A stretch of DNA of 45,544 bases from NCBI GenBank assembly GCA_002722845.1, contig PBND01000074.1:1-45544 (forward strand). The letters are read 5' to 3'. This document shows, piece by piece, positions 9,375-18,667 of this stretch. This DNA comes from Myxococcales bacterium. Its GTDB lineage: Bacteria > Myxococcota > UBA4151. The notes beneath the pieces were generated by a model that did not search any database, was not told the origin of the DNA, and worked only from the letters and a program-made list of their open reading frames with translations. Position 1 is the first letter of the stretch. Every line of letters begins with the position of its first letter. The position numbers and the translations under genes are program-made.

Positions 9375-10378
9375 AGCTTCGAGTCTAATCCTTCAGCGTG
9401 CCCCCTGTCCAAAGCGCACTGCCGTAAATAGTGATCGGCTAAGACAAGCGTGACCATGGCCTCCACCACGGGCAGAACCCGGGGCGCGATGCAGGGGTCG
9501 TGGCGCCCAGCTTTCGCCTTCTCGCCCACGGTTGAGGGCGGTCGAACGGTCAGGTTGAGGTGGATGGGGTCCCCCGTGCTGATCCCCCCCTCGATGCCGC
9601 CAAAATGGGCTGTGTCAGCGGTCACCGCCTGACCGAAACTGCTGCCAAAATCGGCGCCCATTCCGTAGCCAAAGCCGGTCACCGCACCAATACTCATGAT
9701 CCCTTTGGCCAAATCCGCCTTCAACTTATCGAAGACGGGCTCACCCAAGCCGGGAGGGCAGCCGTGAATACGGCAACAAAGTTGAGCGCCCACGCTTTCG
9801 CCTTGCGCCTTTAACGCAAGCAGCCAGGCTTCCACCTGAGCATCATCGACGCCCCGAAGTCCGTAGACCCCCAACTCAGCGCCAGCGACTGACTGGAAGG
9901 GACCGAGTTCCTCGATCCAGGCGGTGACACGGCAATCCTGGGGCAGGAGCAGGCCCGCGAAGTAACCACCAATGACCCGGGCCAGGGTCTCCCGACCACT
10001 GGACCGCCCACCGCCCCGATGATCTCGGCGGCCATATTTCAGTTCTGTGCTGCGGTCCCCGTGGCCGGGCCGGTGCACGGTTTTAAGGGCTTCATAATCT
10101 TCGGGGCGAGCATCGACGTTCCGCACGATCACCGCCACAGGGCTTCCCAAGGTCTGGCCTTGAAAAACCCCACTGAGGATTTCCACCTCATCGGGCTCCT
10201 GGCGACCCGTGCCGCCGGGCAGTCGGCCGGGCCGACGGCGACCGAGCGCCCCTTGTAATGCGGCGACGTCTACCGGCAGGCCCGCGGGCAAACCATCGAT
10301 CACCGCGCCCAGCGCAGCACCATGGCTCTCGCCAAACGTGGTGAGCTGCAGTGCGTGTCCGAACCGGTTGCCAGGCAT
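9371..10378 (-). CDS. aroC: Chorismate synthase
   Basis: Converts EPSP to chorismate, the last shikimate step, using reduced FMN. The ATG at 10378 (MPGNRFG) is chosen because family similarity begins there (LQLTTFGESHG), although the frame stays open upstream to 10702. This gives 335 aa, slightly short for the family. All three family signatures are present: GESHGAALGAVIDG, GGGRSSGRETLARV and GRHDPCIAPRVLP. An oddity is RPGHGD where the family normally has RPGHAD. It sits between menB (113 bp upstream) and aroB (4-base overlap), linking chorismate production to its menaquinone use. Confidence 0.94.
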   Translation of the reverse strand: MPGNRFGHALQLTTFGESHGAALGAVIDGLPAGLPVDVAALQGALGRRRPGRLPGGTGRQEPDEVEILSGVFQGQTLGSPVAVIVRNVDARPEDYEALKTVHRPGHGDRSTELKYGRRDHRGGGRSSGRETLARVIGGYFAGLLLPQDCRVTAWIEELGPFQSVAGAELGVYGLRGVDDAQVEAWLLALKAQGESVGAQLCCRIHGCPPGLGEPVFDKLKADLAKGIMSIGAVTGFGYGMGADFGSSFGQAVTADTAHFGGIEGGISTGDPIHLNLTVRPPSTVGEKAKAGRHDPCIAPRVLPVVEAMVTLVLADHYLRQCALDRGHAEGLDSKL

Positions 10379-10491
10379 GACCGCCTCCGGGTCTCTGCTA
10401 CGCCACCAGGCCCCGGCACAAAAGCCCTCAGTCGGGCGCGCCCTCCCATCAGATTCTCGCTGGGCAGGCCGTTCCAGCCCGAAAGGGAAGC

Positions 10492-11394
<903 letters not shown>

Positions 11395-11413
11395 GAAGGC
11401 CTCCTCAGGGCTC

Positions 11414-11442
11414 TGCCTAGGCAGGAGGGTCCCCCTTGTCCA
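11414..11442 (-). promoter_or_regulatory. Candidate menB promoter with overlapping palindrome
   Basis: On the minus strand: TGGACA (11437-11442, five of six matches to TTGACA), 17-nt spacer, TAGGCA (11414-11419). A perfect 12-bp palindrome CTGCCTAGGCAG (11413-11424) covers the -10 region and could be an operator. The sense-strand 13-mer CTAGGCAGAGCCC (11408-11420) is repeated at 8275-8287. Confidence 0.45.
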
Positions 11443-11460
11443 CTTGGAAATCCGCGCGGT

Positions 11461-13170
11461 CTAGCGGGGCTCCATGCGCAACCAATCGCCGCCAGGACAT
11501 CCATTGTCGAGATCACGGGGGTTGGCCTGGGCCGGCGACTCGAGGGCTTCGGTGAGGGTCGTGTTCACCACTTCAGCACAGAGCAATGTGCTGCCATCGA
11601 GGCGCTTCGACCAACGATAACGGTCGAAGTTGCCCGGTCGGCCATCGGCCTGGTTGGGCCGCTGTAAGACGAGCCACCGCTCCGGATTCGACCAGGACTC
11701 GTACCAATAGCGTTCACCGAAGCGGAGCAGCGAGCGATGCTCAAAACTCCACCCTTCCGTCGTGCCCTCGCCACTGGCCCGACTGACTCGCCAGGCCCCC
11801 ATCAGGTCGACGACCTCCCGGAAGCGCTCCCAGGGCGTCGCTTCGGCCATACAACCGCCTTCGGCCGGGGCTCCCCGGGCAATCACCACCTCTGCTGCTT
11901 CCGCGTCCTGCACGCTCGCCAAACCACTTGCCGCTTCACAATGGAAAAACTCGCCGTCATGAACCGGCGTATAGGCTCGCTTGCTAAAGGAGCCCGGCAG
12001 ACGGTCTGCGTCCTGATTGTTCATGGTGATCGCGATGCCGTCGAAGTTATCGTAGCGAGTGATGCGGGCCTGATGCCAAGTATCCCCATCGATCACGATC
12101 AAGTCGCCAAAGGGATCCAGCCATCGGCCGGCCACCATAATGGGACGCCTCAAGGCCCGCCAGGGGGCGCCAAGACAGCCGCCGGCCGCGGGATCACTAC
12201 GATCGGCTTGGCCCCCCTCGGCTTGGGCTGCGGCGAGGCTGTCGAGATCCTGACCCACGAGGCAGGAGAAGAAGGCCTCCTTCATGGGTTGGGTCCACTC
12301 GACGACCTGATAAATACCATCGCGCTCAAGGATCGCGCGCCGGCCCGCATTGTCGTATTCGATGACGCTTAAAGGCCCCCAACGCTGGGCACTGATATAG
12401 AGATCGAGGGCCCGGTCATCCCGCCAGGAGCCCGCCACCTCAATGGTTTGCTCGTAGCGCAACCAAGGCTCCCCCATACAGCCGGTCTCAAGGTCCGCTG
12501 CTACGGCTTCACTCATGGCATAGAGCGCTTCATCGGCATCAGCCAAAGAAGCCCGCTCCAGACAGAGATAAAATACACCCCCCTCCGGGTCGATCCAAGT
12601 CATCTTGTCGTAGTCGTAGGGACCGTTGGCGATCACCGCCCGATTCGTGTCGTTAATGTAAGCATGAAGAACCCGACTGCCCCATTGCTGAGCATTGATG
12701 GTCATGGGTTCTCCGCCCTGATAGGTCCAGGCCCCCGTCAAATCGATGGGGTTGCGGTAGCGGGTCCAGGCCTGCCCGAGACAACCCACAAGGTGGGGGT
12801 GCCCCCGCTCAACCAACACGGGCTCGGCCTGGGCGAGGCCCAAGCGCTCGTGGCCCTGGGTATCGATGCAAAACCAAGTGATGTTGTCAGCGGGCTGAGT
12901 CCAATGGACCCGAGCGAACTGGAGTTGGCCCTCCAGCCGGGTTCTTAGGTAGGCTGTGCGTGCGAGATTATCGTAGGCCGCGATCTCCGCATCGCCCCAG
13001 TGCTCGGAGGTTACGATGATCTGGGCGCCATCATCCCCAAGCCACTCACCGGCCACCTCGATGGGTGGTCCAGCGGGCCCATCCCCACCGCCTCCACCGG
13101 AGCCTTCACCCCCCTCACTCCCCAAACATCCGGAGCTCATCAAGAGCACGACGAACCAGCGTTTTCTCAT
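11461..13170 (-). CDS. Lipoprotein with five tandem ~105-residue repeats, unknown function
   Basis: 569 aa from the ATG at 13170, chosen because it begins a lipoprotein signal (MRKRWFVVLL, lipobox SSGC), followed by a Gly/Ser linker. The rest is five consecutive copies of a ~100-115-residue unit. Each opens with IEVAGEW, IDLTGAW, IEVAGSW, IMVAGRW or VDLMGAW. Most contain a central W....I..YDN or similar and a W(T/I).P strand, and close with a single Cys segment plus GC(L/M)G.PW.R. The pattern of short strands suggests a lipocalin-like or other small beta domain. I do not recognise the family. Each unit has about two Cys, possibly one disulfide. Exported and presumably envelope or surface located. 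A candidate promoter lies at 13187-13215. Confidence 0.7.
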   Translation of the reverse strand: MRKRWFVVLLMSSGCLGSEGGEGSGGGGGDGPAGPPIEVAGEWLGDDGAQIIVTSEHWGDAEIAAYDNLARTAYLRTRLEGQLQFARVHWTQPADNITWFCIDTQGHERLGLAQAEPVLVERGHPHLVGCLGQAWTRYRNPIDLTGAWTYQGGEPMTINAQQWGSRVLHAYINDTNRAVIANGPYDYDKMTWIDPEGGVFYLCLERASLADADEALYAMSEAVAADLETGCMGEPWLRYEQTIEVAGSWRDDRALDLYISAQRWGPLSVIEYDNAGRRAILERDGIYQVVEWTQPMKEAFFSCLVGQDLDSLAAAQAEGGQADRSDPAAGGCLGAPWRALRRPIMVAGRWLDPFGDLIVIDGDTWHQARITRYDNFDGIAITMNNQDADRLPGSFSKRAYTPVHDGEFFHCEAASGLASVQDAEAAEVVIARGAPAEGGCMAEATPWERFREVVDLMGAWRVSRASGEGTTEGWSFEHRSLLRFGERYWYESWSNPERWLVLQRPNQADGRPGNFDRYRWSKRLDGSTLLCAEVVNTTLTEALESPAQANPRDLDNGCPGGDWLRMEPR

Positions 13171-13186
13171 CCGCTTCCCCTGCGAT

Positions 13187-13215
13187 AGCCTAGCGGAGGC
13201 CCAAGCGATCGTCAC
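13187..13215 (-). promoter_or_regulatory. Candidate promoter for the five-repeat lipoprotein gene
   Basis: On the minus strand: GTGACG (13210-13215), 17-nt spacer, TAGGCT (13187-13192), 16 nt before the ATG at 13170. It partly overlaps the 3' end of the upstream beta-lactamase-like gene. Confidence 0.4.
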
Positions 13216-14513
13216 TCCTGAGCCCCCCGCCACACCGTCTCGAACTGCCGCAGAAGGCCTGACGCGTCGGCCCAGGTGCTGTTACTCATCAAGGTAAAGC
13301 ATAGCCCTTCCTCGGGGTAGGCCCTTAGGGCGGTGCGCACGCTCTGCTGCGCACCTCCGTGGCCGATGGAGCTCAGATTCCCCCGCCGGTCCCAGGTCAG
13401 TTCAAAACCGTAGGCATAGTTTCTTATCGGCTCGCCAGGCTGCCAAAGTCGCTCGAATTTCTCATCATCGTTGAGCAGCTCATCACTCAACAGGCCCGCA
13501 CACCAGGTGGCAAAATCCCTCGGCGTCGACTGAAAACCCCCGGCCGCCAACTTCCAACTGACATCATCATCGCCGTTAAACTGAATGCCGTTTCGATTTC
13601 GGAAGTAGCCCCGAACCCGATCGGGATGGGCATGCCAGTGGTGATCGGGCGACAGACTGGTCATGCCCAGCGGTCTGGCGATCACGTCTTCGACTTGCGC
13701 GGCAAGGGATCGCCCCCGGTCCCGCTCCAACACCACACCGGCCAAGTTGAAGCCAAAGCTGGAATAGGACGAGCGCTGGCCTGGCAGGGAAACCAGCGGT
13801 TGATTAAGAAACCGGTCCAGTGCCCAAGCCATGCCCGTGTTCACCTCCGGATCATTGATCATTTCGAGAGGTGGCGTGGGGTCCTCCAGGCCATTGCTGT
13901 AATGCTGAACGCCCGCGGTGTGATCGAGAAGGCGACGCAGATTGATCGGCGGGTGATCGGCCGGTAGCGGCAATGCGCAGGCTTCCGCCCCACAACCAAG
14001 GGGCAGATAGGCCGTGGGGTGGCCCAGGTCCGGGGCGAGTTCCCGATAATCCGCCGCCACATCGAGGCCTGCATGGAGTTGGTGGTGCACCGTGACCAAA
14101 CCCACCAGCCCTTTGCTGACGCTGGCCCAGCGAAATAGACTGCGCCGAGGATCAACAGGAATCCCCTGTTCCCGATCCGCCGCTCCAAAGCCCTCAAGGT
14201 AGCGAAGCTCCCGGCCCACGGTGACCGCAAAGCTCAAGCCCACGATCTCATCATCGGCCATGGCCTCGAGAATGGCTTCGTCGAGCACAGGGTCCGCTTC
14301 CGTCGCTTCGAGCAGAAAGTGACCAGGACCGCCGGCATCGCCGACCGCTTGACCGCCATCGCTCAGGGGGGCGCCCCCATCCGGCCGGGCCGGGGTACCA
14401 CCATCTTCGACCTGGCCCCCATCGACGCCAAACCCCCCGTCCACAGGCAGATCGATGTCCCCACCCGGGCAGGCGGCCAGCCACAAGAGAGCCATAGAAA
14501 TCCCGGCGCGCAT
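13212..14513 (-). CDS. Beta-lactamase-fold serine hydrolase lipoprotein
   Basis: 433 aa with lipobox LAAC (Cys15) and an Asp/Gly-rich linker to ~residue 65. The rest matches the class C beta-lactamase / D-alanyl-D-alanine carboxypeptidase-like family (PF00144). The nucleophile motif is S131-V-S-K134 within RWASVSKGL. The second motif is YSSFGFNLAG at 250, where the usual YxN has Ser in place of Asn. A C-terminal HGG (GHGGAQQS) replaces KTG. These features are common in esterase or peptidase members rather than true beta-lactamases, so antibiotic resistance should not be inferred. It lies 6 bp downstream of the barrel-like protein gene on the same strand. Confidence 0.82.
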   Translation of the reverse strand: MRAGISMALLWLAACPGGDIDLPVDGGFGVDGGQVEDGGTPARPDGGAPLSDGGQAVGDAGGPGHFLLEATEADPVLDEAILEAMADDEIVGLSFAVTVGRELRYLEGFGAADREQGIPVDPRRSLFRWASVSKGLVGLVTVHHQLHAGLDVAADYRELAPDLGHPTAYLPLGCGAEACALPLPADHPPINLRRLLDHTAGVQHYSNGLEDPTPPLEMINDPEVNTGMAWALDRFLNQPLVSLPGQRSSYSSFGFNLAGVVLERDRGRSLAAQVEDVIARPLGMTSLSPDHHWHAHPDRVRGYFRNRNGIQFNGDDDVSWKLAAGGFQSTPRDFATWCAGLLSDELLNDDEKFERLWQPGEPIRNYAYGFELTWDRRGNLSSIGHGGAQQSVRTALRAYPEEGLCFTLMSNSTWADASGLLRQFETVWRGAQE

Positions 14514-14519
14514 GGGAAC

Positions 14520-15239
14520 TTAGCGACTCAGTCGACGGCGTCCCTTGGGCTTCGGCTTGGGCTTCGCAGCGGGCTTGGGCGCTGGATCTGGCTTGGCCTC
14601 CGGTGCCGGTTCCGCGGCGGCCTTGGCTTCCGCTTCCACCGGTGGTTCGGCGGCGGCGGGAGCTCTTGGGCCCGGTTTGGGCAAGCGGAACGACAGCCCC
14701 ACACTCAGGGAAAGACTCGGTCCTGCACCGGGCGCGACATAGTAGCCCGGCGCAACGGTACCGTAGAAGGAGAGAGGCTCTGTAGGACTGGCAAGGCGGA
14801 AAGAAATCGGCACCTCAAGGGCCAGCATGGGCTTGGACGATGTATAAAATGACCGCATCCAGAAATCGGCCTGGAAGCCGACCGCCACCGCACCGCTGCG
14901 TGTGCCCATGTTGTCCAACACGAAGACGTCTCGCTCCGCACCCACCGCCAACATGGGGGCGTCAAAGGCAAAGGAGAAGGCATCGATCCGATGGGCCGTG
15001 CCCAGGAGTCCAAAGGCTCGGGTTTGTTCATCGAGATAAAAATCGCCCCGAAGGGCGGTGGGCTCCCCAAGGACCAGACCGACAGCGAAAGGTCCCAGCG
15101 CAGCGGATGGGGCCGGACCGACATCGAGGCCAGCGGTCTCGGCAGCCTCCCCTTCCTGAGCCGGGCTTTGTTCTGGCGCGGCCGGCGGCTCATCGGGAGC
15201 CGCGAGAAGAGCGAGTGCGCACAAAGACAGAACGTTCAT
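14520..15239 (-). CDS. Probable outer-membrane or exported beta-rich protein, Pro/Lys/Ala-rich tail
   Basis: 239 aa with a short N-terminal signal (MNVLSLCALALLAAP), an acidic Pro/Glu linker, and a core of alternating hydrophobic strands (residues ~50-185) that resembles a small outer-membrane barrel or adhesin-like domain. The last ~50 residues are low complexity, ending PKPAAKPKPKPKGRRRLSR. Its ATG overlaps the thioesterase stop (ATGA), so the two are co-translated. I do not recognise the family. The strand pattern supports an envelope location only weakly. Confidence 0.55.
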   Translation of the reverse strand: MNVLSLCALALLAAPDEPPAAPEQSPAQEGEAAETAGLDVGPAPSAALGPFAVGLVLGEPTALRGDFYLDEQTRAFGLLGTAHRIDAFSFAFDAPMLAVGAERDVFVLDNMGTRSGAVAVGFQADFWMRSFYTSSKPMLALEVPISFRLASPTEPLSFYGTVAPGYYVAPGAGPSLSLSVGLSFRLPKPGPRAPAAAEPPVEAEAKAAAEPAPEAKPDPAPKPAAKPKPKPKGRRRLSR

Positions 15240-15664
15240 TGGGACTCCGACGCAACGTGATGTTGCATCAAGCCCGCTCGCAGCGCCTCTGGCAAGGGGC
15301 GAGCGCGAAATTCCGCCTTACTGGCACAGGCGTGAACCGTTTGCCCCGATGCGGCCAACTGGCCATCACCACGGTGAATTTGGTAAGCGAGTGTGTACGA
15401 ACTGCGGCCGATTCGCTCGACGCTGACCGTCGTCGTGGCCTCATCGCCAAAGCGCAATGGCGCCTTGAAGTCCGCTTCGGCATGGACCAGCGGAATCAAA
15501 AAGTCCGCCGAGTCCACCGCACGATGCAAAGCCAATTCCGGCCCCATGCTCTCCAGAAAGGCCACATAGGCATCGTGGAAGTAAGCGAAGAGACGGGCAT
15601 AGAAGACGATCCCGGCCGCATCGACGTCCTGAAACCTCGGCGGCGTACTCCAACGAAAGCTCAT
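15236..15664 (-). CDS. Hotdog-fold acyl-CoA thioesterase (4HBT family)
   Basis: 142 aa from the ATG at 15664 (MSFRWSTPP), preferred over 15679 because AGGGGGCGAG lies just upstream of it. The family motif FQDVDAAGIVFYARLFAYFHDA contains the catalytic Asp and the helix typical of 4-hydroxybenzoyl-CoA thioesterases and YbgC. It hydrolyses an acyl-CoA to acid and CoA. Since menB lies on the same strand downstream and the DHNA-CoA thioesterase of several organisms belongs to this superfamily, a MenI-like role is plausible but not shown. A YbgC-like or general acyl-CoA role is the alternative. Confidence 0.8.
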   Translation of the reverse strand: MSFRWSTPPRFQDVDAAGIVFYARLFAYFHDAYVAFLESMGPELALHRAVDSADFLIPLVHAEADFKAPLRFGDEATTTVSVERIGRSSYTLAYQIHRGDGQLAASGQTVHACASKAEFRARPLPEALRAGLMQHHVASESQ

Positions 15665-15685
15665 CTCGCCCCCTTTCATGGAATG

Positions 15686-15714
15686 GGGCTAGGTGTTAGC
15701 CGCTTTTACGTCAA
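15686..15714 (-). promoter_or_regulatory. Candidate promoter and inverted repeat in a divergent spacer
   Basis: On the minus strand: TTGACG (15709-15714), exactly 17 nt, TAGCCC (15686-15691), 21 nt before the thioesterase ATG. The same bases form the inverted repeat GGCTA-GGTGT-TAGCC (15687-15701), so the plus strand towards the DUF4139 gene also reads GGCTAGGTG. This could be a shared symmetric -10 or an operator. Confidence 0.5.
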
Positions 15715-15728
15715 CGGAGTCCCACCAA

Positions 15729-17837
15729 ATGATGACACGTGCTGTGCCCTTGCTCCTCGCCTTGTCCGCCTGCGCCCACGGGGCCTTGGATGAGGCGGCC
15801 CCCGCCAACCCGCTGCCCGTCAAGCGAGTGGTCTTGTATCAAAATGGTGTGGGGTACTTTGAACGAGGCGGTGACTTGGTGGGCGACACCCTCCGACTGC
15901 AAGTCCGGCCCGAGCAGATTAACGACCTTCTGACCTCTTTAACCGTGATCGACTTGGCCGGAGGCCGAAGCCAGAGTATCAGCTTGCCCATCGAAAAAAG
16001 CGCCGCCCAGCGCCTGGATGAATTGCCGGACCAGGTGCGACGACAGGGGGGCATGCACAGCCTGCTTGCCGCATTCCGTGGGGCCCGGGTCCGCCTCGAA
16101 CGACGGGAAGATGGAGAGACGATGACCGGGCGCGTGGTGGGCGTCGAAACCATCGGCGGCAAACCCCATGTCGCCCTGGCCCATGGCCCTCGAGTCAGCA
16201 ATGTCCCCGTCGATGACATCGCCCATCTCGAACTCCACGACCGCCCCTTGCAAGTGGGCCTCAACAAGGTCCTCGATCACAGCCTCAACGAGGGGCAGTG
16301 GAAGCCTGTAGAGTTAACGGTCCGCCTCAACAAAGGGGGCAAACACAAGCTGCTCGTCAGCTACATCTCCGGCATGCCCACCTGGAAGCCTGCCTATCGA
16401 CTCGTGATGGGAAAGACCGGTGAGAAGGCCCTCCTTCAGGGCTGGGCAGTCATCGACAACACCAGTGGGGAAGACTGGCGCGATGTGAGCCTTTCTCTCT
16501 CGAGTGGTGCGCCCATCAGCTTCATCTACGATCTGCACCGACCGAACTTTGTTCAGCGCCGGCAACTCGGCGTGGTCGGCGGCGGTGCCGTCGCCCCCAT
16601 CGCCCGGGCTGGAGTCGCTGGTGCGAAGGTCAAACAATCGGCCCGCCGCAAGGTGCCCAAGGTCTCCGCTGCCAAAAGAGGAAGGGCTCGTTCAGCCCCC
16701 AGCCGGATGGCTTTTGAATCCCTCGGGGAGCTCGAGGAGGATGTCGGCTATGGCGGACTCGGTGCCCGAGGCGCTGGTCGCGGCGGCGGTGGGATGGGCT
16801 CTTTAGGTCTAACTCAAATGGCTGGAGCCCAAGACTCGGGTGCGACGGGAACCGCTGTGGGCGGTCTGTTCCGATACGACGTGGAGGGACCCGTCACCGT
16901 CCCCGATCGTAGTTCGACCCTCGTCAGTCTGGTCAATCGCCGTATCGAGGGCGAGGACCTTCTTCTCTACCGTCCCGACGCGGGGGGTGCCGCCGCCCAG
17001 CATCCGTACCGGGCCGTCCGCTTCAAAAACGATACGGGCTACATGCTGCAAGGGGGGCCCGTGACGGTCCTCGCTCGGGGCACCTTTGTGGGCTCAGGCA
17101 TTTTCGAACGCATCGAAGATGGCGCGGAGACCTTTCTCCCCTTCAGTCTCGAACAGGGCATCAGCATCACGAGCCACGCCAAGCACGGCGAAAAGCCCGT
17201 CAGGCTGGTGGCGATCAGTAACGGCCGCGTTCGTTGCGAAGTGCAGAGTCGTCGCACCCAGGTCTTCGAGATCCTCTCCCGGGCCAAAGACGTGCCGGAA
17301 CGGATCTATTTGCGCATCGGCAAACGACCGGGCTGGAAGTTAGAGAATGCCCCCAAGGACACTCGGGAGCTCCACGGGGCCTGGTACCTTCCAGCGAGCC
17401 TCAAAGAAGGTAAAACAACGGTAGAAATCACCGATACCCGAGCCCACCCCCGAACGGTCAACTGGGACAGTCAACTGGGCCAGGATGTGCTCAAGCTCTA
17501 TGTTTCCAATGCGGGGGCCAATCCGGCCATCGCCAAGGCCCTGGAGGCGGTGGAGAGCAAGCGCTCTGAACTCAATGAACTCCGAGCTCAGATCAGCAAG
17601 CACAGAACGCGTAAAAGCGAGCTCATCCAGGAACAGAACCGAATTCGTCACAACATCAAAACCCTAGGCGAAGCGAAGATCAATCAATCCCTCGCCCGGG
17701 ACTTCTCCCGGCGCCTCGGCGCCAACGAACGGGACATCGCTAAACTCAATGGTAAGATCGTCGAGCTCAACGAAAAGATCCACGCCTTGACCCAGCAGCT
17801 ACGGGTCCTGATGGAAGAGGTGACACTCTCAGAATGA
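15729..17837 (+). CDS. DUF4139 domain lipoprotein with C-terminal coiled coil
   Basis: 702 aa from ATG 15729 (MMTRAVPLLLALSAC). This start gives a lipobox at Cys15 and has GGAG upstream, whereas the frame also opens at 15693. The segment KRVVLYQNGVGYFERGG starts the N-terminal domain of this family. Residues ~200-560 resemble DUF4139 (SYISGMPTWKPAYRL, GWAVIDNTSGEDW), interrupted at ~336-359 by a Gly/Arg-rich loop (GARGAGRGGGG). Residues ~604-697 form a long charged coiled coil. DUF4139 proteins are widespread and mostly uncharacterised; no catalytic motif is evident. It overlaps the next gene as ATGA, an odd pairing with a fatty-acid enzyme. Confidence 0.78.
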   Translation: MMTRAVPLLLALSACAHGALDEAAPANPLPVKRVVLYQNGVGYFERGGDLVGDTLRLQVRPEQINDLLTSLTVIDLAGGRSQSISLPIEKSAAQRLDELPDQVRRQGGMHSLLAAFRGARVRLERREDGETMTGRVVGVETIGGKPHVALAHGPRVSNVPVDDIAHLELHDRPLQVGLNKVLDHSLNEGQWKPVELTVRLNKGGKHKLLVSYISGMPTWKPAYRLVMGKTGEKALLQGWAVIDNTSGEDWRDVSLSLSSGAPISFIYDLHRPNFVQRRQLGVVGGGAVAPIARAGVAGAKVKQSARRKVPKVSAAKRGRARSAPSRMAFESLGELEEDVGYGGLGARGAGRGGGGMGSLGLTQMAGAQDSGATGTAVGGLFRYDVEGPVTVPDRSSTLVSLVNRRIEGEDLLLYRPDAGGAAAQHPYRAVRFKNDTGYMLQGGPVTVLARGTFVGSGIFERIEDGAETFLPFSLEQGISITSHAKHGEKPVRLVAISNGRVRCEVQSRRTQVFEILSRAKDVPERIYLRIGKRPGWKLENAPKDTRELHGAWYLPASLKEGKTTVEITDTRAHPRTVNWDSQLGQDVLKLYVSNAGANPAIAKALEAVESKRSELNELRAQISKHRTRKSELIQEQNRIRHNIKTLGEAKINQSLARDFSRRLGANERDIAKLNGKIVELNEKIHALTQQLRVLMEEVTLSE

Positions 17838-18604
17838 GAATTATCGACGCACGAGTCCAAATCGAGACCTCGGGTCAAATCGCCTGGCTTCGACTGCATC
17901 GCCCAAAGGCCAACGCAATCGATCCCACGATGGTGGAGGCCCTCCTCACAGCCCTCGATGAATTAGAGGCTGACCCGACCATCCGAGGTGTCATCCTCTG
18001 TGGCGCCCCCGGCATGTTCTGTGCGGGTCTCGATGTGGTCGCCCTCTTTGACTTGGACCACGAGGCCATGAGTCGGTTCTGGAACCGCTTCAATGAGCTG
18101 ATGCTCCGCCTCCTCGGTAGCCCCCTCATCATCATGTCGGCCATCGCTGGTCATAGTCCGGCGGGTGGCTGCGTGTTGGCGATCATGACGGACTATCGAG
18201 TCCTGGCCGAGGGGCGCTATAAGATCGGCCTCAATGAGGTCGGGGTCGGCATCGCCATGCCCCAAGGGGTCGTGGAGGTCTTCCGTAGCATCCTTGGCCA
18301 TCGACCAGCGGAACGACTGGGCTTAACCGGCGCACTGATCGGCCCCGACGAAGCACTGGCCATCGGCCTCGTGGACGAGCTGGCACCGCTGGAAGAGGTC
18401 GAATCCCGCACACAGGCTCAACTCACGAGCTGGTTAACCTTGGCCGAGACAGGCCAGCGGACGACCAAGCACTTCTTTCGCAAGCGACTTGTGGACGAAC
18501 TTCGCCAGAGCCAGACCGTCGATGAGAAGGCCTTCATCGATGTTTGGTTTAGTGAGGACGCCCGAGCAACGTTGGCAGCCCTCGTCCAGCGTCTTCGCGC
18601 CTAA
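17834..18604 (+). CDS. Enoyl-CoA isomerase/hydratase family, ECI1-like
   Basis: 256-aa crotonase-fold protein. The oxyanion-hole segments are MFCAGLD and HSPAGGCVLAIMTDYR. The run YKIGLNEVGVGIAMP followed by GHRPAERLGLTG resembles mitochondrial delta3,delta2-enoyl-CoA isomerase (ECI1) more closely than hydratases, including the single catalytic Glu in GLNEVGVG. It would shift double bonds of unsaturated fatty acyl-CoAs to allow beta-oxidation, complementing the beta-oxidation pair at 39314-42651. Translationally coupled to the DUF4139 gene by a 4-base overlap. Assignment to isomerase rather than hydratase is inference from motif resemblance. Confidence 0.8.
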   Translation: MRIIDARVQIETSGQIAWLRLHRPKANAIDPTMVEALLTALDELEADPTIRGVILCGAPGMFCAGLDVVALFDLDHEAMSRFWNRFNELMLRLLGSPLIIMSAIAGHSPAGGCVLAIMTDYRVLAEGRYKIGLNEVGVGIAMPQGVVEVFRSILGHRPAERLGLTGALIGPDEALAIGLVDELAPLEEVESRTQAQLTSWLTLAETGQRTTKHFFRKRLVDELRQSQTVDEKAFIDVWFSEDARATLAALVQRLRA

Positions 18605-18621
18605 AAACATCCGCTTCCGGT

Positions 18622-18650
18622 TTGCTCGGCTCCCGTGAGGAGGCTAAAGA
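18622..18650 (+). promoter_or_regulatory. Candidate promoter for the cysteine-rich lipoprotein gene
   Basis: TTGCTC (18622-18627), 17-nt spacer, TAAAGA (18645-18650) preceded by GGC, 17 nt before the ATG at 18668. The -35 hexamer equals the one ahead of the 8253 gene and the -10 equals the one ahead of ftsB. Confidence 0.45.
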
Positions 18651-18667
18651 GGCTTCGGAGACGCAAC

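Noticed and set aside
13212-14513. Antibiotic resistance beta-lactamase
   Set aside because: The fold and SxxK fit, but the YxN is changed and HGG replaces KTG, as in esterase or peptidase members; resistance is not supported.
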